Positions 8,776-17,022 are shown, counted from the first letter of the stretch. The stretch: 64,000 bases of DNA from Bacteroidales bacterium (GCA_023231005.1 JALNWG010000011.1:1-64000), one strand, 5' to 3'. Numbers and translations are program-made. The notes: generated by a model from the sequence alone, not told the origin.

Positions 8776-8790
8776 TTCCTGACTTTGACA
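8776..8790 (+). repeat. Left 15-bp terminal inverted repeat of the islet
   Basis: TTCCTGACTTTGACA, a perfect inverted match to 16469-16483, placed one base inside the left 45-bp repeat. Confidence 0.92.
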
Positions 8791-8985
8791 CTTCAAAACA
8801 AGTGTTTTTATATATAACGCATAATCAGTATTGTATAAAACTTCGTCTCCAATTTGGGTGGCGCAAGTCGGGTAAATGTATAAATTTGTGCATGTTTGTG
8901 CGCAAGAAGAAGAACCTCGGGTACTACAAGTGTGGTAGTTGTAGAAAAGCGCAATGGCATTTACCACGAATCTACTATAAATAAG
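8791..8985. other. Left inner margin of the islet, no intact gene
   Basis: About 195 bp without a convincing gene. One plus-strand frame (roughly 8862-8984) ends NLGYYKCGSCRKAQWHLP, a CxxC-plus-basic pattern reminiscent of the zinc ribbon of IS1-type InsA proteins, but it is too short to call. TAAATTTG at 8881-8888 resembles a -7 promoter element for the kinase gene, though no well-spaced TTG was found. Confidence 0.4.
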
Positions 8986-10866
8986 ATGTTTCATCGTATT
9001 CAATCAGGATTGTTGCTGTTATCGGTACTTCTTACTGCTGGGTGTTCGAAGATGTCAGATTCGTCAGGAGGATCGTTGAGTCTTTCGGCAAAAAAAGAGT
9101 TATTTGACTCTCTTACTATCATTGAATCGAAAGTTAACCTTTTCCGGAATATTGATTCCAGAAAAAGTATACTATTTGCAAAAAGAGGTCTTTCCCTCAA
9201 GAGAATAAATGAATACCCACAAGCATTCATCAGAGCAAATATTATCCTTGGATCGGCGTTCATATCGGAGAAAACCGATTCGGGCTTTTTTTATCTTGAA
9301 GAAGCAATGAAAGCTTCGGATATATTTGGAATCAATAAATTCAAGCAAGAAATATACTACAATCTATCAAAAATCTATTCAGAGTCTATGGATTATAAGA
9401 TGGCAATAATTTATCTGGATTCTGTATTACGCACCCCTATTACTTCACCAAATTATGAACTTGTTGCAAACACGTATAATGACCTGGGGGTAATTAAATT
9501 CAACCTGCATGATTATAACGATGCCAAAAGATTATTTGATACTTCATTTCGAATAGCGACATCTCACTCGCTTAATAAACAAATCGGAGTAGCACTTGGT
9601 AATTTGGCAAGATTTGAAAAAAATTCGCTGATTGCAATCAATACGTTGAAAAAAGCATTAAGTTTTTTTCAAAAGACCATCGGGGCTGAAGAAGCTATTG
9701 CTCAGCTAAAGATAAATATTGGAAACAGATGCGTAGATTCGGATAGCGCAATATTATATTATAAATCAGCAATCAACTCTGTAGATAGCGGGTCATCTAA
9801 CGAAGTTCTGTTAATTGCTTATAATAACTTAACGTATGGATATATCGACAGAAAAGAGTTTGATATTGCAGAAAACTGTTTGGTGCGTAAGGCAATCCCA
9901 TTAGCTGAAAAATGGAATAATTTTGATTGGCTCGCTACATTATATGATACTTATTCAGATCTTCTATTATCCGAAAATAAAGCTAAGGAGGCGGCAATAG
10001 CGGAGAAAAAGGCATACAAGTTTAGGGAAACAGCTTATGATCTGAAAGTTACCGGGCAACTCAGATTGCTGGCACTTTTATTGGATGTAAAAAACAAAGA
10101 ACTCCATATTCAATCTGAAGACCAGGTAATTCAAAGTAAATCAACTCGGATAAGATTTCTTTTGGTAATCGTAGGATTATTCCCCGTTGTACTTGGTCTT
10201 TTATGGATATGGGGACATCAACGAAATAAATTGTTGATAGAGCGTCAAAGATTGTCATCTGCAAATAAAATTCTTAAGCTCGATGAAACATTCCGCAGCA
10301 GAATGGCTATGGAACTTCATGATATGACAAGCCCGGCATACACGAGCATGCTTAGGCAGATCGAGGATATGATTATTTCGGAGCCGAATATTAAGGATGA
10401 ACTTATTAAGAACCTTAAAGAATTGTCCGAGAAAATCCGTAATATTTCGCATAAAATGGCCGGAAGTTTTTTTGAGAATCTTTCAATTGGACAGTTGGTA
10501 GAAGGTCTGTGTCATGAGATGCAATACAGAACAGAAGCCCAGATACAGCTCCAAATGGAAAAAGAAACAATTCCGATTTCCGGCGAAAGAACACATCACG
10601 TTATAAGGATTATTCAGGAACTTTTATCCAATGGCGTAAAATATGTTAAACAGGGTGAGATACGTTTGATACTCTCTGTAGAACTCAATAATCTGAATAT
10701 CATATATCATGACAACGGAACCGGTTTCTCTCCTGACAGGGTGCAAGGGAGTGGACTTGGATTAATAAGCATTGTTGAACGGGCAAATTTAATTCAGGGT
10801 AAAGCTTTTCTTAGATCGGAACAAGGAAAGGGAACGCACTGGACAATTCGAATACCCTTGGATTAA
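8986..10866 (+). CDS. TPR-containing membrane histidine kinase (HisKA_3/NarL type)
   Basis: 626 aa from ATG 8986, chosen over an upstream in-frame start at 8896 because it opens a lipoprotein-like signal (MFHRIQSGLLLLSVLLTAGC). A large helical TPR-like sensor region follows, then one membrane segment (about 389-410). The dimerisation helix has the phospho-acceptor H445 in AMELHDM. The ATPase domain shows an N box (ELLSNGVKY) and G boxes DNGTGF and GSGLGLISI. Such kinases phosphorylate LuxR/NarL-type regulators; the regulator gene follows after 27 bp. A lipobox plus a transmembrane helix would tether the sensor twice, which is unusual. The ligand is unknown; islet context suggests control of the downstream surface proteins. 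Confidence 0.88.
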   Translation: MFHRIQSGLLLLSVLLTAGCSKMSDSSGGSLSLSAKKELFDSLTIIESKVNLFRNIDSRKSILFAKRGLSLKRINEYPQAFIRANIILGSAFISEKTDSGFFYLEEAMKASDIFGINKFKQEIYYNLSKIYSESMDYKMAIIYLDSVLRTPITSPNYELVANTYNDLGVIKFNLHDYNDAKRLFDTSFRIATSHSLNKQIGVALGNLARFEKNSLIAINTLKKALSFFQKTIGAEEAIAQLKINIGNRCVDSDSAILYYKSAINSVDSGSSNEVLLIAYNNLTYGYIDRKEFDIAENCLVRKAIPLAEKWNNFDWLATLYDTYSDLLLSENKAKEAAIAEKKAYKFRETAYDLKVTGQLRLLALLLDVKNKELHIQSEDQVIQSKSTRIRFLLVIVGLFPVVLGLLWIWGHQRNKLLIERQRLSSANKILKLDETFRSRMAMELHDMTSPAYTSMLRQIEDMIISEPNIKDELIKNLKELSEKIRNISHKMAGSFFENLSIGQLVEGLCHEMQYRTEAQIQLQMEKETIPISGERTHHVIRIIQELLSNGVKYVKQGEIRLILSVELNNLNIIYHDNGTGFSPDRVQGSGLGLISIVERANLIQGKAFLRSEQGKGTHWTIRIPLD

Positions 10867-10893
10867 AATGGTAGATACATCAAGAATTAGGAA

Positions 10894-11520
10894 ATGATTC
10901 ATTTATATGTTATTGAAGATCACGAATCCATTATCGTTTCAGGCTTGAAAAGAATGTTTTATTCAAGCAGGGATGGGATCGAAGTCGTGGGTTCTTCAAA
11001 ATCAGTTGAAGATACAATTAAATATGCAAGACCGGAAAATTTTGATATCTTCATACTTGATCTTTGGTTGGAAACAAGAACTCCGTTACAAGACTTGAGA
11101 TCCCTTAAACAAGTTTTCCCGAATAAACATGTAATGATTTATACATCTGAGACAGCAGTTGCGTGGAAAATCAGGATGTTCGAGGAAGGTGCTCTGGCAT
11201 TTATTACAAAGACAGCCGATCGTGCTGAAATTAAAACGGCAATTCAATATGTTGCAGAAGGGAGAGCATTTTATCCTATCAACGTTGAAGATTCTAATTA
11301 TAGAAAGGCCCTAATTACAATTGATAGTCAAGAACAGATTCTGTCTCCGATTCAAATGGAAATCATCAATATGCTTGCAAATGGTTACAGTCATCAGGAA
11401 ATAGCAGACATTATCGGTAAGAGCAGATCAGGACTTGAGAATATTTTGAAAGATTTGCGAAAGAAATTCAATGCTAAAAATAATACCGAACTCGTTGCCA
11501 AAGTGAATAAACTTTCCTGA
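10894..11520 (+). CDS. LuxR/NarL-family response regulator
   Basis: 208 aa: a receiver domain (residues 1-125) with acidic pocket E8/D9, phospho-acceptor D56 in FILDLW, T84 in IYTSE and K106 in ITKTAD. The C-terminal LuxR-type helix-turn-helix (about 145-205) contains MLANGYSHQEIADIIGKSRS. It is the cognate partner of the kinase 27 bp upstream. Likely targets are its own operon and the two secreted-protein genes that follow, by position only. Low GC like the kinase. Confidence 0.92.
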   Translation: MIHLYVIEDHESIIVSGLKRMFYSSRDGIEVVGSSKSVEDTIKYARPENFDIFILDLWLETRTPLQDLRSLKQVFPNKHVMIYTSETAVAWKIRMFEEGALAFITKTADRAEIKTAIQYVAEGRAFYPINVEDSNYRKALITIDSQEQILSPIQMEIINMLANGYSHQEIADIIGKSRSGLENILKDLRKKFNAKNNTELVAKVNKLS

Positions 11521-11588
11521 GTTTCACGGGTTTAAGTCTCGCTAAAAATCTCTGAATAATTCCATTCCCTTCCATATAATTTATTTGA

Positions 11589-11634
11589 ATCTGAAAATTC
11601 CGGTGCACCGAGTTGTGCACCGGAATTTTCAGAT
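11589..11634. terminator. Perfect 20-bp stem-loop after the response regulator gene
   Basis: ATCTGAAAATTCCGGTGCAC (11589-11608) pairs perfectly with 11615-11634 around a 6-nt loop. There is no strong T run after it, so it may be an RNA-stabilising or bidirectional terminator rather than a classical one. Confidence 0.7.
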
Positions 11635-11850
11635 ACTTATTCTTCCATGTTGAATTTGTGAGTGTTGGATGTGATCATAGAATCTTTTTCCATAGACATT
11701 TGTCTAAAATAATTGGTTAAAAAAGATTTGCGAATCTATTTTTTTTTATATTCTTTTACAACCTTTTTAAATATTGAAAATCGTTGATCCTGACAAAGAA
11801 AAAAGTCGTAGAGAAAAGCTAACCGTTGGCTTAAACATATTAACTGGTAT

Positions 11851-11879
11851 ACTCTCTTCCAGCAGAATAATAAGAGAGT
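11851..11879 (+). promoter_or_regulatory. Leader hairpin upstream of the Cys-rich secreted protein
   Basis: ACTCTCTT (11851-11858) pairs with AAGAGAGT (11872-11879) around a 13-nt loop, ending 22 bp before the ATG at 11902. It could be an operator for a dimeric regulator (for instance the LuxR-type protein upstream) or an RNA leader stem. Function is inferred only from position. Confidence 0.4.
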
Positions 11880-11901
11880 TAATATTAAAAATCTGTAACT
11901 T

Positions 11902-12345
11902 ATGAAAAGAATCTACATCTTAATCTTCTTTTTGGCGCAATTGGTACATTTTGCCAGTGCCGAAACACCTGGAAATAGCGTGAAGGTCGATCCTTCCATT
12001 ACTCCAAGTTGTTCTCCTCTAGCCCTTGTTGATGTCACGGTCACAAACAAACCAATTATCAGTGTTTGTGATGATTGTGATACATGGTATCTTTCTCTTT
12101 GGGAGTGGGATGGTAGTACGGGTTACAATCAACTTGGCAGCGCTATACCTTTTGACAATGGTCCTGTATATTCTTGGACTGGTGTAAATTGGGATTTTGC
12201 CACCTATCCCTGCCTTGTTCTTATATGGCACTATGTTGATACTGGAGGCGCAGCATGCAACTGTCCCATTCCGGATAAAGTTATAACCAATTGCCCACCA
12301 TCTGCAGGAAATTGGCCAGTTCCCAATTTTTACCCTAGTAATTGA
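11902..12345 (+). CDS. Small Cys-rich secreted protein, unrecognised
   Basis: 147 aa with a clear signal peptide (MKRIYILIFFLAQLVHFASA) and seven cysteines in the mature part, including CDDC and CNC pairs, plus many Trp, Pro and Gly residues (WDGSTGYNQLGSAIP, VNWDFATYPC). I recognise no family. It may fold as a disulfide-stabilised beta domain outside the cell. It is isolated between two strong hairpins, so it is probably a monocistronic unit in the islet. Position next to a sensor pair and an adhesin suggests a surface or secreted role, but nothing shows what it does. Confidence 0.75.
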   Translation: MKRIYILIFFLAQLVHFASAETPGNSVKVDPSITPSCSPLALVDVTVTNKPIISVCDDCDTWYLSLWEWDGSTGYNQLGSAIPFDNGPVYSWTGVNWDFATYPCLVLIWHYVDTGGAACNCPIPDKVITNCPPSAGNWPVPNFYPSN

Positions 12346-12370
12346 TCTAAACTGTAAAATGTACTACACG

Positions 12371-12424
12371 AAGAATTCCGGGATCCGGGAAATTTTAGAA
12401 ATTTCCCGGATCCCGGTAATTCTT
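12371..12424 (+). terminator. Intrinsic terminator after the Cys-rich protein gene
   Basis: AAGAATTCCGGGATCCGGG and following bases (12371-12393) pair with 12401-12424 with a single-base bulge around a 7-nt loop. The stem ends in the T run TCTTTTTTA, a classical terminator. Confidence 0.85.
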
Positions 12425-12470
12425 TTTTATACTTAAATCCATCACAATCTGGTTCAATTATGAAACATCG

Positions 12471-12478
12471 TATCTTTG
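12471..12478 (+). promoter_or_regulatory. -7 element for the FISUMP surface protein gene
   Basis: TATCTTTG matches TAnnTTTG and lies 25 bp before ATG 12504. No TTG at ideal spacing was found. Confidence 0.5.
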
Positions 12479-12500
12479 TATAATCACAAATACATTATGG

Positions 12501-15500
12501 GTGATGGGTGACTCAGTGTCAAAAAACATATCAAAAAAATTACTCCAATTCCTTTTAACACTAGGCATATTATTTATATCGGATAAATTGGTTATTGGTC
12601 AATCCGACTATGAATTTTGGTTTGCAGCGCCGCCCATTACATATCAATTTATTCCACCTAGTTCTGTATTATACCAAAATCTTAATAGACCAGTTAGAAT
12701 TTATTTTACAACTGCAGAAGGACCCGCCAACGTTACAATTGAACAACCTGCTAATCCTTCATTTACACCAATATCAGTAGTTGTCAACAATTCAACAACA
12801 ACCTGGATTGATCTTACGAATTATCTTGATATAATTGAAACAAAACCTGCCGATTCTGTTCTCAATTGTGGCCTGCATATTATCTCCAAAAAACGGATAA
12901 CAGCACAATATGAAGTTCAATCACCGCATAATGCAGAAACATTTACATTATTGGGGAAGAATGGTTTAGGCTATGAATTTCTTGTGCCTTCTCAGCATCA
13001 TTATTCGAACTATCTTTATACAAATCCGGCTGCTCTGAATACCTTTGAGATTGTTGCAACTGAAGATTCGACCACGGTTAAGATCGTTCCGAAAGTAGCA
13101 ATTGTAGGTCATCCACCCAACGATACTGTTATAATATTATTGAATCGCGGACAAACTTGGAATGGTAGCGCGGTTTCAGGAGATTCCTCTGCCCATATCG
13201 GAGGCTCTTTTGTTTTTGCAAATAAACCGATTGCTGTAACAACATCCGATGATGCTCTAAATATTCCTGATGCCTCTTCCAATACTCAGGATCTTGCCGG
13301 AGCTCAAATTCCACCAAGAAACTTATCGGGAACTGAATATGCATTTAGCCTTATTTCAGGATTTCATCATTATACAAAGTTTTATATCTATGCGTATGAG
13401 AATTTCACCTCTATTATTTATAATGATAGTACAACCAAAATCACAAAAACCATCAATAGGGGCGATTCCATAGAAATCAGATGGCATCCACCAGGTGTTT
13501 CAATTGGAGGTTGTTACATAACATCAAATAAGCCAATATTGGTTGTGGAATATAGCTTCCAAGATAATATCTATCCACTCGGATGGACATCACCACAAGC
13601 ATCAATGACAATACCTGCGCCATTCAATTGTACCGGTTCAAAACGGGTTGTATTTGTGTTAACTCCTCCCAGAGGTAAAGAACAAGTCTTTGATATAAGT
13701 GTAACCGCGAAAAGGGCAATTCTTTCTTCGTTCTCATTCCAGCCGCAATTTGGGTTGGATACAAATTCATTTAGCCTAATTCCGGGAACTCAAGGAACTA
13801 TCGTCTCATTTAGATGTACTTATGGCGCCTGGCCACTTTATACTACTGAAATTATCTCCAATTCAAAAGGAAGATTTCATGTTATGCTTGGTACCTATTG
13901 TCATGCAACCGATACAGCTGATTATTCTAAGACAGCTTTTGTATCTGATTATAGTTCTTTATATCTTGGACCAGACAGAAGTTTTTGCCCAGGTGACAGC
14001 ATAATTCTGGATGCAGGTTTCGGTCGAGATGCGTATCTATGGAATACAGGTGATACGACTGCAACGATAAGGGTCAACACCCCAGGTATTTATTGGGTGA
14101 CAACGACTGAAGAAGGAAATTGTACTCTTTCAGATACCATTGTTATTTCTTATTATTCATATTCGCCAATAAATCTTGGACCTAACCGTCAAATATGTCA
14201 AAATGACAGTACTCTTCTTAATGCTGGTTCCGGAAGAAATTGGTATTTTTGGAATACGGGTGCAACTACACAGTCTATATGGGTAAAGGATACAGGATAT
14301 TATTGGGTTAGGGTACCCGATATACATTGCATCATTTCAGATACCATTCATATCTCTACTACACAAGCGCCTCAGGTAACAAACAACCCCCTCTACGATA
14401 CGATCTGTTCCGGGCAATCCACGAATATCTCGCTGACCTCAAATGTGGCGGGAACTAACTTTCATTGGACAGCTACTCTTACCTTTGGAAACATCACAGG
14501 GTTCAGCGCCGATTCGGGATTGGTTATCAACCAGGTTTTAACCAATACCCTGCCAACATCCGGGATCGTCACTTATCACATTACTCCCAAAATCGGAAGC
14601 TGCCCAGGCAGTACAGTGGATTTTCCGGTCACGGTGGTTCCAGGGGATTCGGTCAAGATCACGATTTCAGCATCTGCAAACAACATCTGCACCGGGACTC
14701 AGGTCACTTTCACCGCAGTACCAACCAACCCTGGGACAACACCTGTTTACCAGTGGAAAGTGAACGGATCGAATGCAGGCAACAACAGCTCGGTATTCAC
14801 CTATACCCCTGTCAATGGCGACCAGGTACAATGCATCCTGACATCTTCACTTACCGTTTGCATTTCAAACAATCCCGCAACGTCCAATGGGATCACCATG
14901 ACAGTTAATCCAAACCTTACGGTTAGCATAACAGTGACTCCAACCCAAAATCCAGTTTGTTCAGGAACATCCGTGACTTTTACGGCCCATCCTTTGAACG
15001 AAGGAACAGTACCGTCCTATCAATGGAAGGTCAACGGGAACCCTGTGGGAGCTAATCTGCCAACTTACACCTACATTCCTTTGAACGGTGATGTTGTTAC
15101 CTGCGTTTTGAATTCAAACATTGCATGTCCGATTGGTAATCCTGCAACATCGAACACGATTCCGATGATGGTCAATTCAAACCTTCCTGCATCGGTATCC
15201 ATCACAGCCAATCCAAATCCTTTTTGCGCAGGAAGTTCAGTCACATTTACAGCAACCCCGAACAACGGGGGTACACCGCCTTCCTATCAATGGAAGGTCA
15301 ACGGGACAAATGTCGGGACCAACTCAAATACCTATTCATATAACCCGACAAATGGAGACAGCGTTCGCTGCGTGATGACATCCAATCTGGCTTGTGTTAC
15401 CAATAATCCTGCAAGCTCTGCAGAGATCATCATGAACGGCACCCTGACACCGACAGTTACCTTCACATCCTGCTTTGACACGATCACATCCGTGAATGCA

Positions 15501-16250
15501 AAACCAATCAAATTGAAGGGCGGAATTCCGTTGAATGGTGTTTATTCAGGCCCCGGTGTTTCAGCAGGCATCTTCAACCCCGCTGTCGCAGGTATCGGGA
15601 CTAAGTCTATCACCTACACTTATACGAATGTATTCCTGTGCAGCGCAAGCAAATCTAGGAATATAGCAGTACAATCCACATTCGTCTTTGTGTGTGGTAA
15701 TAACCTGACAGATATCCGCGATAATAAAGTATATCCAACAGTTCAAATCGGCTCACAATGCTGGATGGCAAAAAATTTAGATTATGGAATAACTGTCTTA
15801 TCTTCATTGGTACAAAATGATAATTGCATCTCAGAAAAATATTGTTATAATGATTTAGCCGGTAATTGCTCCAACTTTGGCGGACTTTACCAGTGGGACG
15901 AAATGATGAAGTATGATGACACTCAGGCCGGGCAGGGATTTTGTCCTCCAGGGTGGCATGTGCCAACCGAAAATGAATGGCAAACGTTATTTAATTTTTA
16001 CCAGGGGAATGGACTTGCAGGAAAACCGCTTCAGGACAGCATTATTTCAGGATTCAATGCATCGAGAAGCGGCGTTTTCTATTTGAATTCAAGCATGAGT
16101 TTTAATGGATTCGCAACCCTTTTTTGGTCTTCAACATCATGGGGTCAGTATAAAGCATTATCACACGGAATGAACACATACAACTATTCTGTTTCTTTAT
16201 ATCCTTCAAGCAGGGCAAATGCATTTCCGGTCAGATGCCTTCATGAATAG
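12501..16250 (+). CDS. Large surface protein: IgGFc-binding-like N-terminus, Ig-like repeats, FISUMP C-terminus
   Basis: 1249 aa from GTG 12501 (or 1248 from the adjacent ATG 12504). After a signal segment (about 14-33, ending IGQSD), residues about 35-480 resemble the IgGFc-binding N-terminal domain found in FCGBP and many Bacteroidetes adhesins. Two short repeats follow (LGPDRSFCPGDS…, LGPNRQICQNDS…). Three about-90-residue Ig/PKD-like repeats (about 716-985) share VTFTA…YQWKVNG. The C-terminal FISUMP domain (about 1058-1249) has IGSQCWMAKNLDYG, CPPGWHVPTENEW and FPVRC. No type IX secretion C-terminal domain is evident, so how it is displayed is unclear. The repeat-encoding DNA is more GC-rich than the 5' half, suggesting modular origin. 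Confidence 0.85.
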   Translation: MMGDSVSKNISKKLLQFLLTLGILFISDKLVIGQSDYEFWFAAPPITYQFIPPSSVLYQNLNRPVRIYFTTAEGPANVTIEQPANPSFTPISVVVNNSTTTWIDLTNYLDIIETKPADSVLNCGLHIISKKRITAQYEVQSPHNAETFTLLGKNGLGYEFLVPSQHHYSNYLYTNPAALNTFEIVATEDSTTVKIVPKVAIVGHPPNDTVIILLNRGQTWNGSAVSGDSSAHIGGSFVFANKPIAVTTSDDALNIPDASSNTQDLAGAQIPPRNLSGTEYAFSLISGFHHYTKFYIYAYENFTSIIYNDSTTKITKTINRGDSIEIRWHPPGVSIGGCYITSNKPILVVEYSFQDNIYPLGWTSPQASMTIPAPFNCTGSKRVVFVLTPPRGKEQVFDISVTAKRAILSSFSFQPQFGLDTNSFSLIPGTQGTIVSFRCTYGAWPLYTTEIISNSKGRFHVMLGTYCHATDTADYSKTAFVSDYSSLYLGPDRSFCPGDSIILDAGFGRDAYLWNTGDTTATIRVNTPGIYWVTTTEEGNCTLSDTIVISYYSYSPINLGPNRQICQNDSTLLNAGSGRNWYFWNTGATTQSIWVKDTGYYWVRVPDIHCIISDTIHISTTQAPQVTNNPLYDTICSGQSTNISLTSNVAGTNFHWTATLTFGNITGFSADSGLVINQVLTNTLPTSGIVTYHITPKIGSCPGSTVDFPVTVVPGDSVKITISASANNICTGTQVTFTAVPTNPGTTPVYQWKVNGSNAGNNSSVFTYTPVNGDQVQCILTSSLTVCISNNPATSNGITMTVNPNLTVSITVTPTQNPVCSGTSVTFTAHPLNEGTVPSYQWKVNGNPVGANLPTYTYIPLNGDVVTCVLNSNIACPIGNPATSNTIPMMVNSNLPASVSITANPNPFCAGSSVTFTATPNNGGTPPSYQWKVNGTNVGTNSNTYSYNPTNGDSVRCVMTSNLACVTNNPASSAEIIMNGTLTPTVTFTSCFDTITSVNAKPIKLKGGIPLNGVYSGPGVSAGIFNPAVAGIGTKSITYTYTNVFLCSASKSRNIAVQSTFVFVCGNNLTDIRDNKVYPTVQIGSQCWMAKNLDYGITVLSSLVQNDNCISEKYCYNDLAGNCSNFGGLYQWDEMMKYDDTQAGQGFCPPGWHVPTENEWQTLFNFYQGNGLAGKPLQDSIISGFNASRSGVFYLNSSMSFNGFATLFWSSTSWGQYKALSHGMNTYNYSVSLYPSSRANAFPVRCLHE

Positions 16251-16468
16251 CCATTCTGGGAATCCAAATGCTTTCTTCTTTATATGAAATCAAGTCCTTT
16301 CACGTTTTTTTATTAACTACTACGTGCCAATATCCAGGTTCGGGATTAAAATAAGATTGCCAATCAGTGAAAATACGCAGACAAAAACCATGCTCCTGAC
16401 AAAAAACCACAAATCAATAGCAACACCATTTGATGAAACTTTCCGGAAAAAATTTTAAGGTGGCGTAT
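16251..16468. other. Right inner margin of the islet, no gene
   Basis: About 220 bp of AT-rich sequence after the surface-protein gene with no credible reading frame and no clear terminator hairpin. It leads directly into the right inverted repeat. Confidence 0.6.
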
Positions 16469-16483
16469 TGTCAAAGTCAGGAA
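16469..16483 (-). repeat. Right 15-bp terminal inverted repeat of the islet
   Basis: TGTCAAAGTCAGGAA, the exact reverse complement of 8776-8790, one base inside the right 45-bp repeat. Confidence 0.92.
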
Positions 16484-16484
16484 A

Positions 16485-16529
16485 TTGGTCTTTTTTATTG
16501 CCCCTCAGAATAACTTTTTAGCCGTTCTA
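16485..16529. repeat. Right copy of the 45-bp direct repeat (attR-like), overlapping the SRPBCC 3' end
   Basis: Identical to 8730-8774. Here the sequence is continuous with the intact SRPBCC gene, supplying its last eleven codons and stop. The ten bases beyond the stop are the orphaned right arm of the ppdK terminator. Confidence 0.95.
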
Positions 16530-17022
16530 TTTGTTCCCCCACAAGAGCATCCACAACAGTTGCCAGTTTATTCAATCCTTCCGGTGAATAGCCATTTACC
16601 GTATAGGTCACAAAAATCCGGGTTGTTGCCCCATCCGGCATCAGCAAAAAAGTCATTATTGCATTGACAGCCATCGACTGGAGCGGTCCAATCGCACCCT
16701 GTAATCGCAATGTCTTTGGCGGGTCATAATATATTACCGTCATGTGCTTTACACTCCCTCCGTTTTCCAGTCGTTCACAAAAACATCCATTAGCCCTTGG
16801 CTGAATAGAAAGATTAGCGGAAGATCCTGAAAAAGTATGTTCCGGATTCCACCATTTACCAATATTGACTAATGCCTTAAACAAAGTATCGGGAGGAGTA
16901 TTGACCACAATCTGGTGGCGTATTGTGAAGCCATAAAAACTACTGTCGATTATGGCAGCCCTGCTACCAAAGCAAAGGAACAGGAAAAAGAAAGAAAGAA
17001 AAAGAATATTGTATTTTTTCAT
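16495..17022 (-). CDS. Exported SRPBCC-fold protein
   Basis: 175 aa: signal peptide (MKKYNILFLSFFFLFLCFGS) and an SRPBCC/START-like small-ligand-binding domain (IVVNTPPDTLFKALVNIGKWWNPEHTFSG…, then a C-terminal helix VVDALVGEQIERL). Cytosolic relatives include AHSA1-type proteins; exported versions are poorly characterised, so the ligand is unknown. It is last in the TonB receptor-HMA-SRPBCC operon, 22 bp after the HMA gene. Its 3' end coincides with the islet boundary: the terminal codons are duplicated at 8740-8774. Confidence 0.75.
   Translation of the reverse strand: MKKYNILFLSFFFLFLCFGSRAAIIDSSFYGFTIRHQIVVNTPPDTLFKALVNIGKWWNPEHTFSGSSANLSIQPRANGCFCERLENGGSVKHMTVIYYDPPKTLRLQGAIGPLQSMAVNAIMTFLLMPDGATTRIFVTYTVNGYSPEGLNKLATVVDALVGEQIERLKSYSEGQ

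Larger units (their letters stand above)
11521..11901. other. 381-bp intergenic region of the islet with two hairpins
   Basis: Contains a perfect 20-bp stem-loop (11589-11634) after the regulator gene and a weaker hairpin (11851-11879) shortly before the next start. The rest is AT-rich with T runs around 11740. No coding sequence is visible; it probably holds the terminator of the two-component genes and the promoter of the secreted-protein gene. Confidence 0.6.
8775..16484. mobile_element. Putative 7.7-kb integrated islet with sensor and adhesin cargo
   Basis: The segment between the two 45-bp direct repeats begins (after one base) with TTCCTGACTTTGACA and ends (one base before the repeat) with its exact reverse complement. 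Cargo: a TPR histidine kinase, a LuxR-type response regulator, a Cys-rich secreted protein and an IgGFc-binding-like/FISUMP surface protein. The first 5.5 kb is visibly more AT-rich than ppdK and the downstream genes. No integrase or intact transposase is inside. The 45-bp duplication restores the 3' end of an SRPBCC gene, as many site-specific integrative elements do. The mobile origin is inferred from the ends; mechanism is unknown. Confidence 0.7.

Noticed and set aside
8730..8984. 84-codon frame starting in the left 45-bp repeat
   Set aside because: Starts inside the repeat and runs through the terminal inverted repeat; only its last part shows a possible Cys motif, so it is treated as a scrap, not a gene.
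8896..8985. N-terminal extension of the histidine kinase
   Set aside because: It would place about 30 basic and polar residues before a clear signal sequence; ATG 8986 fits a lipoprotein-type start better.
14465..14908. 147-codon plus-strand frame within the surface-protein repeats
   Set aside because: Overlaps the main frame of the 1249-aa protein and is rich in His/Gln/Arg as expected from a shifted reading of Thr/Asn/Pro repeats.
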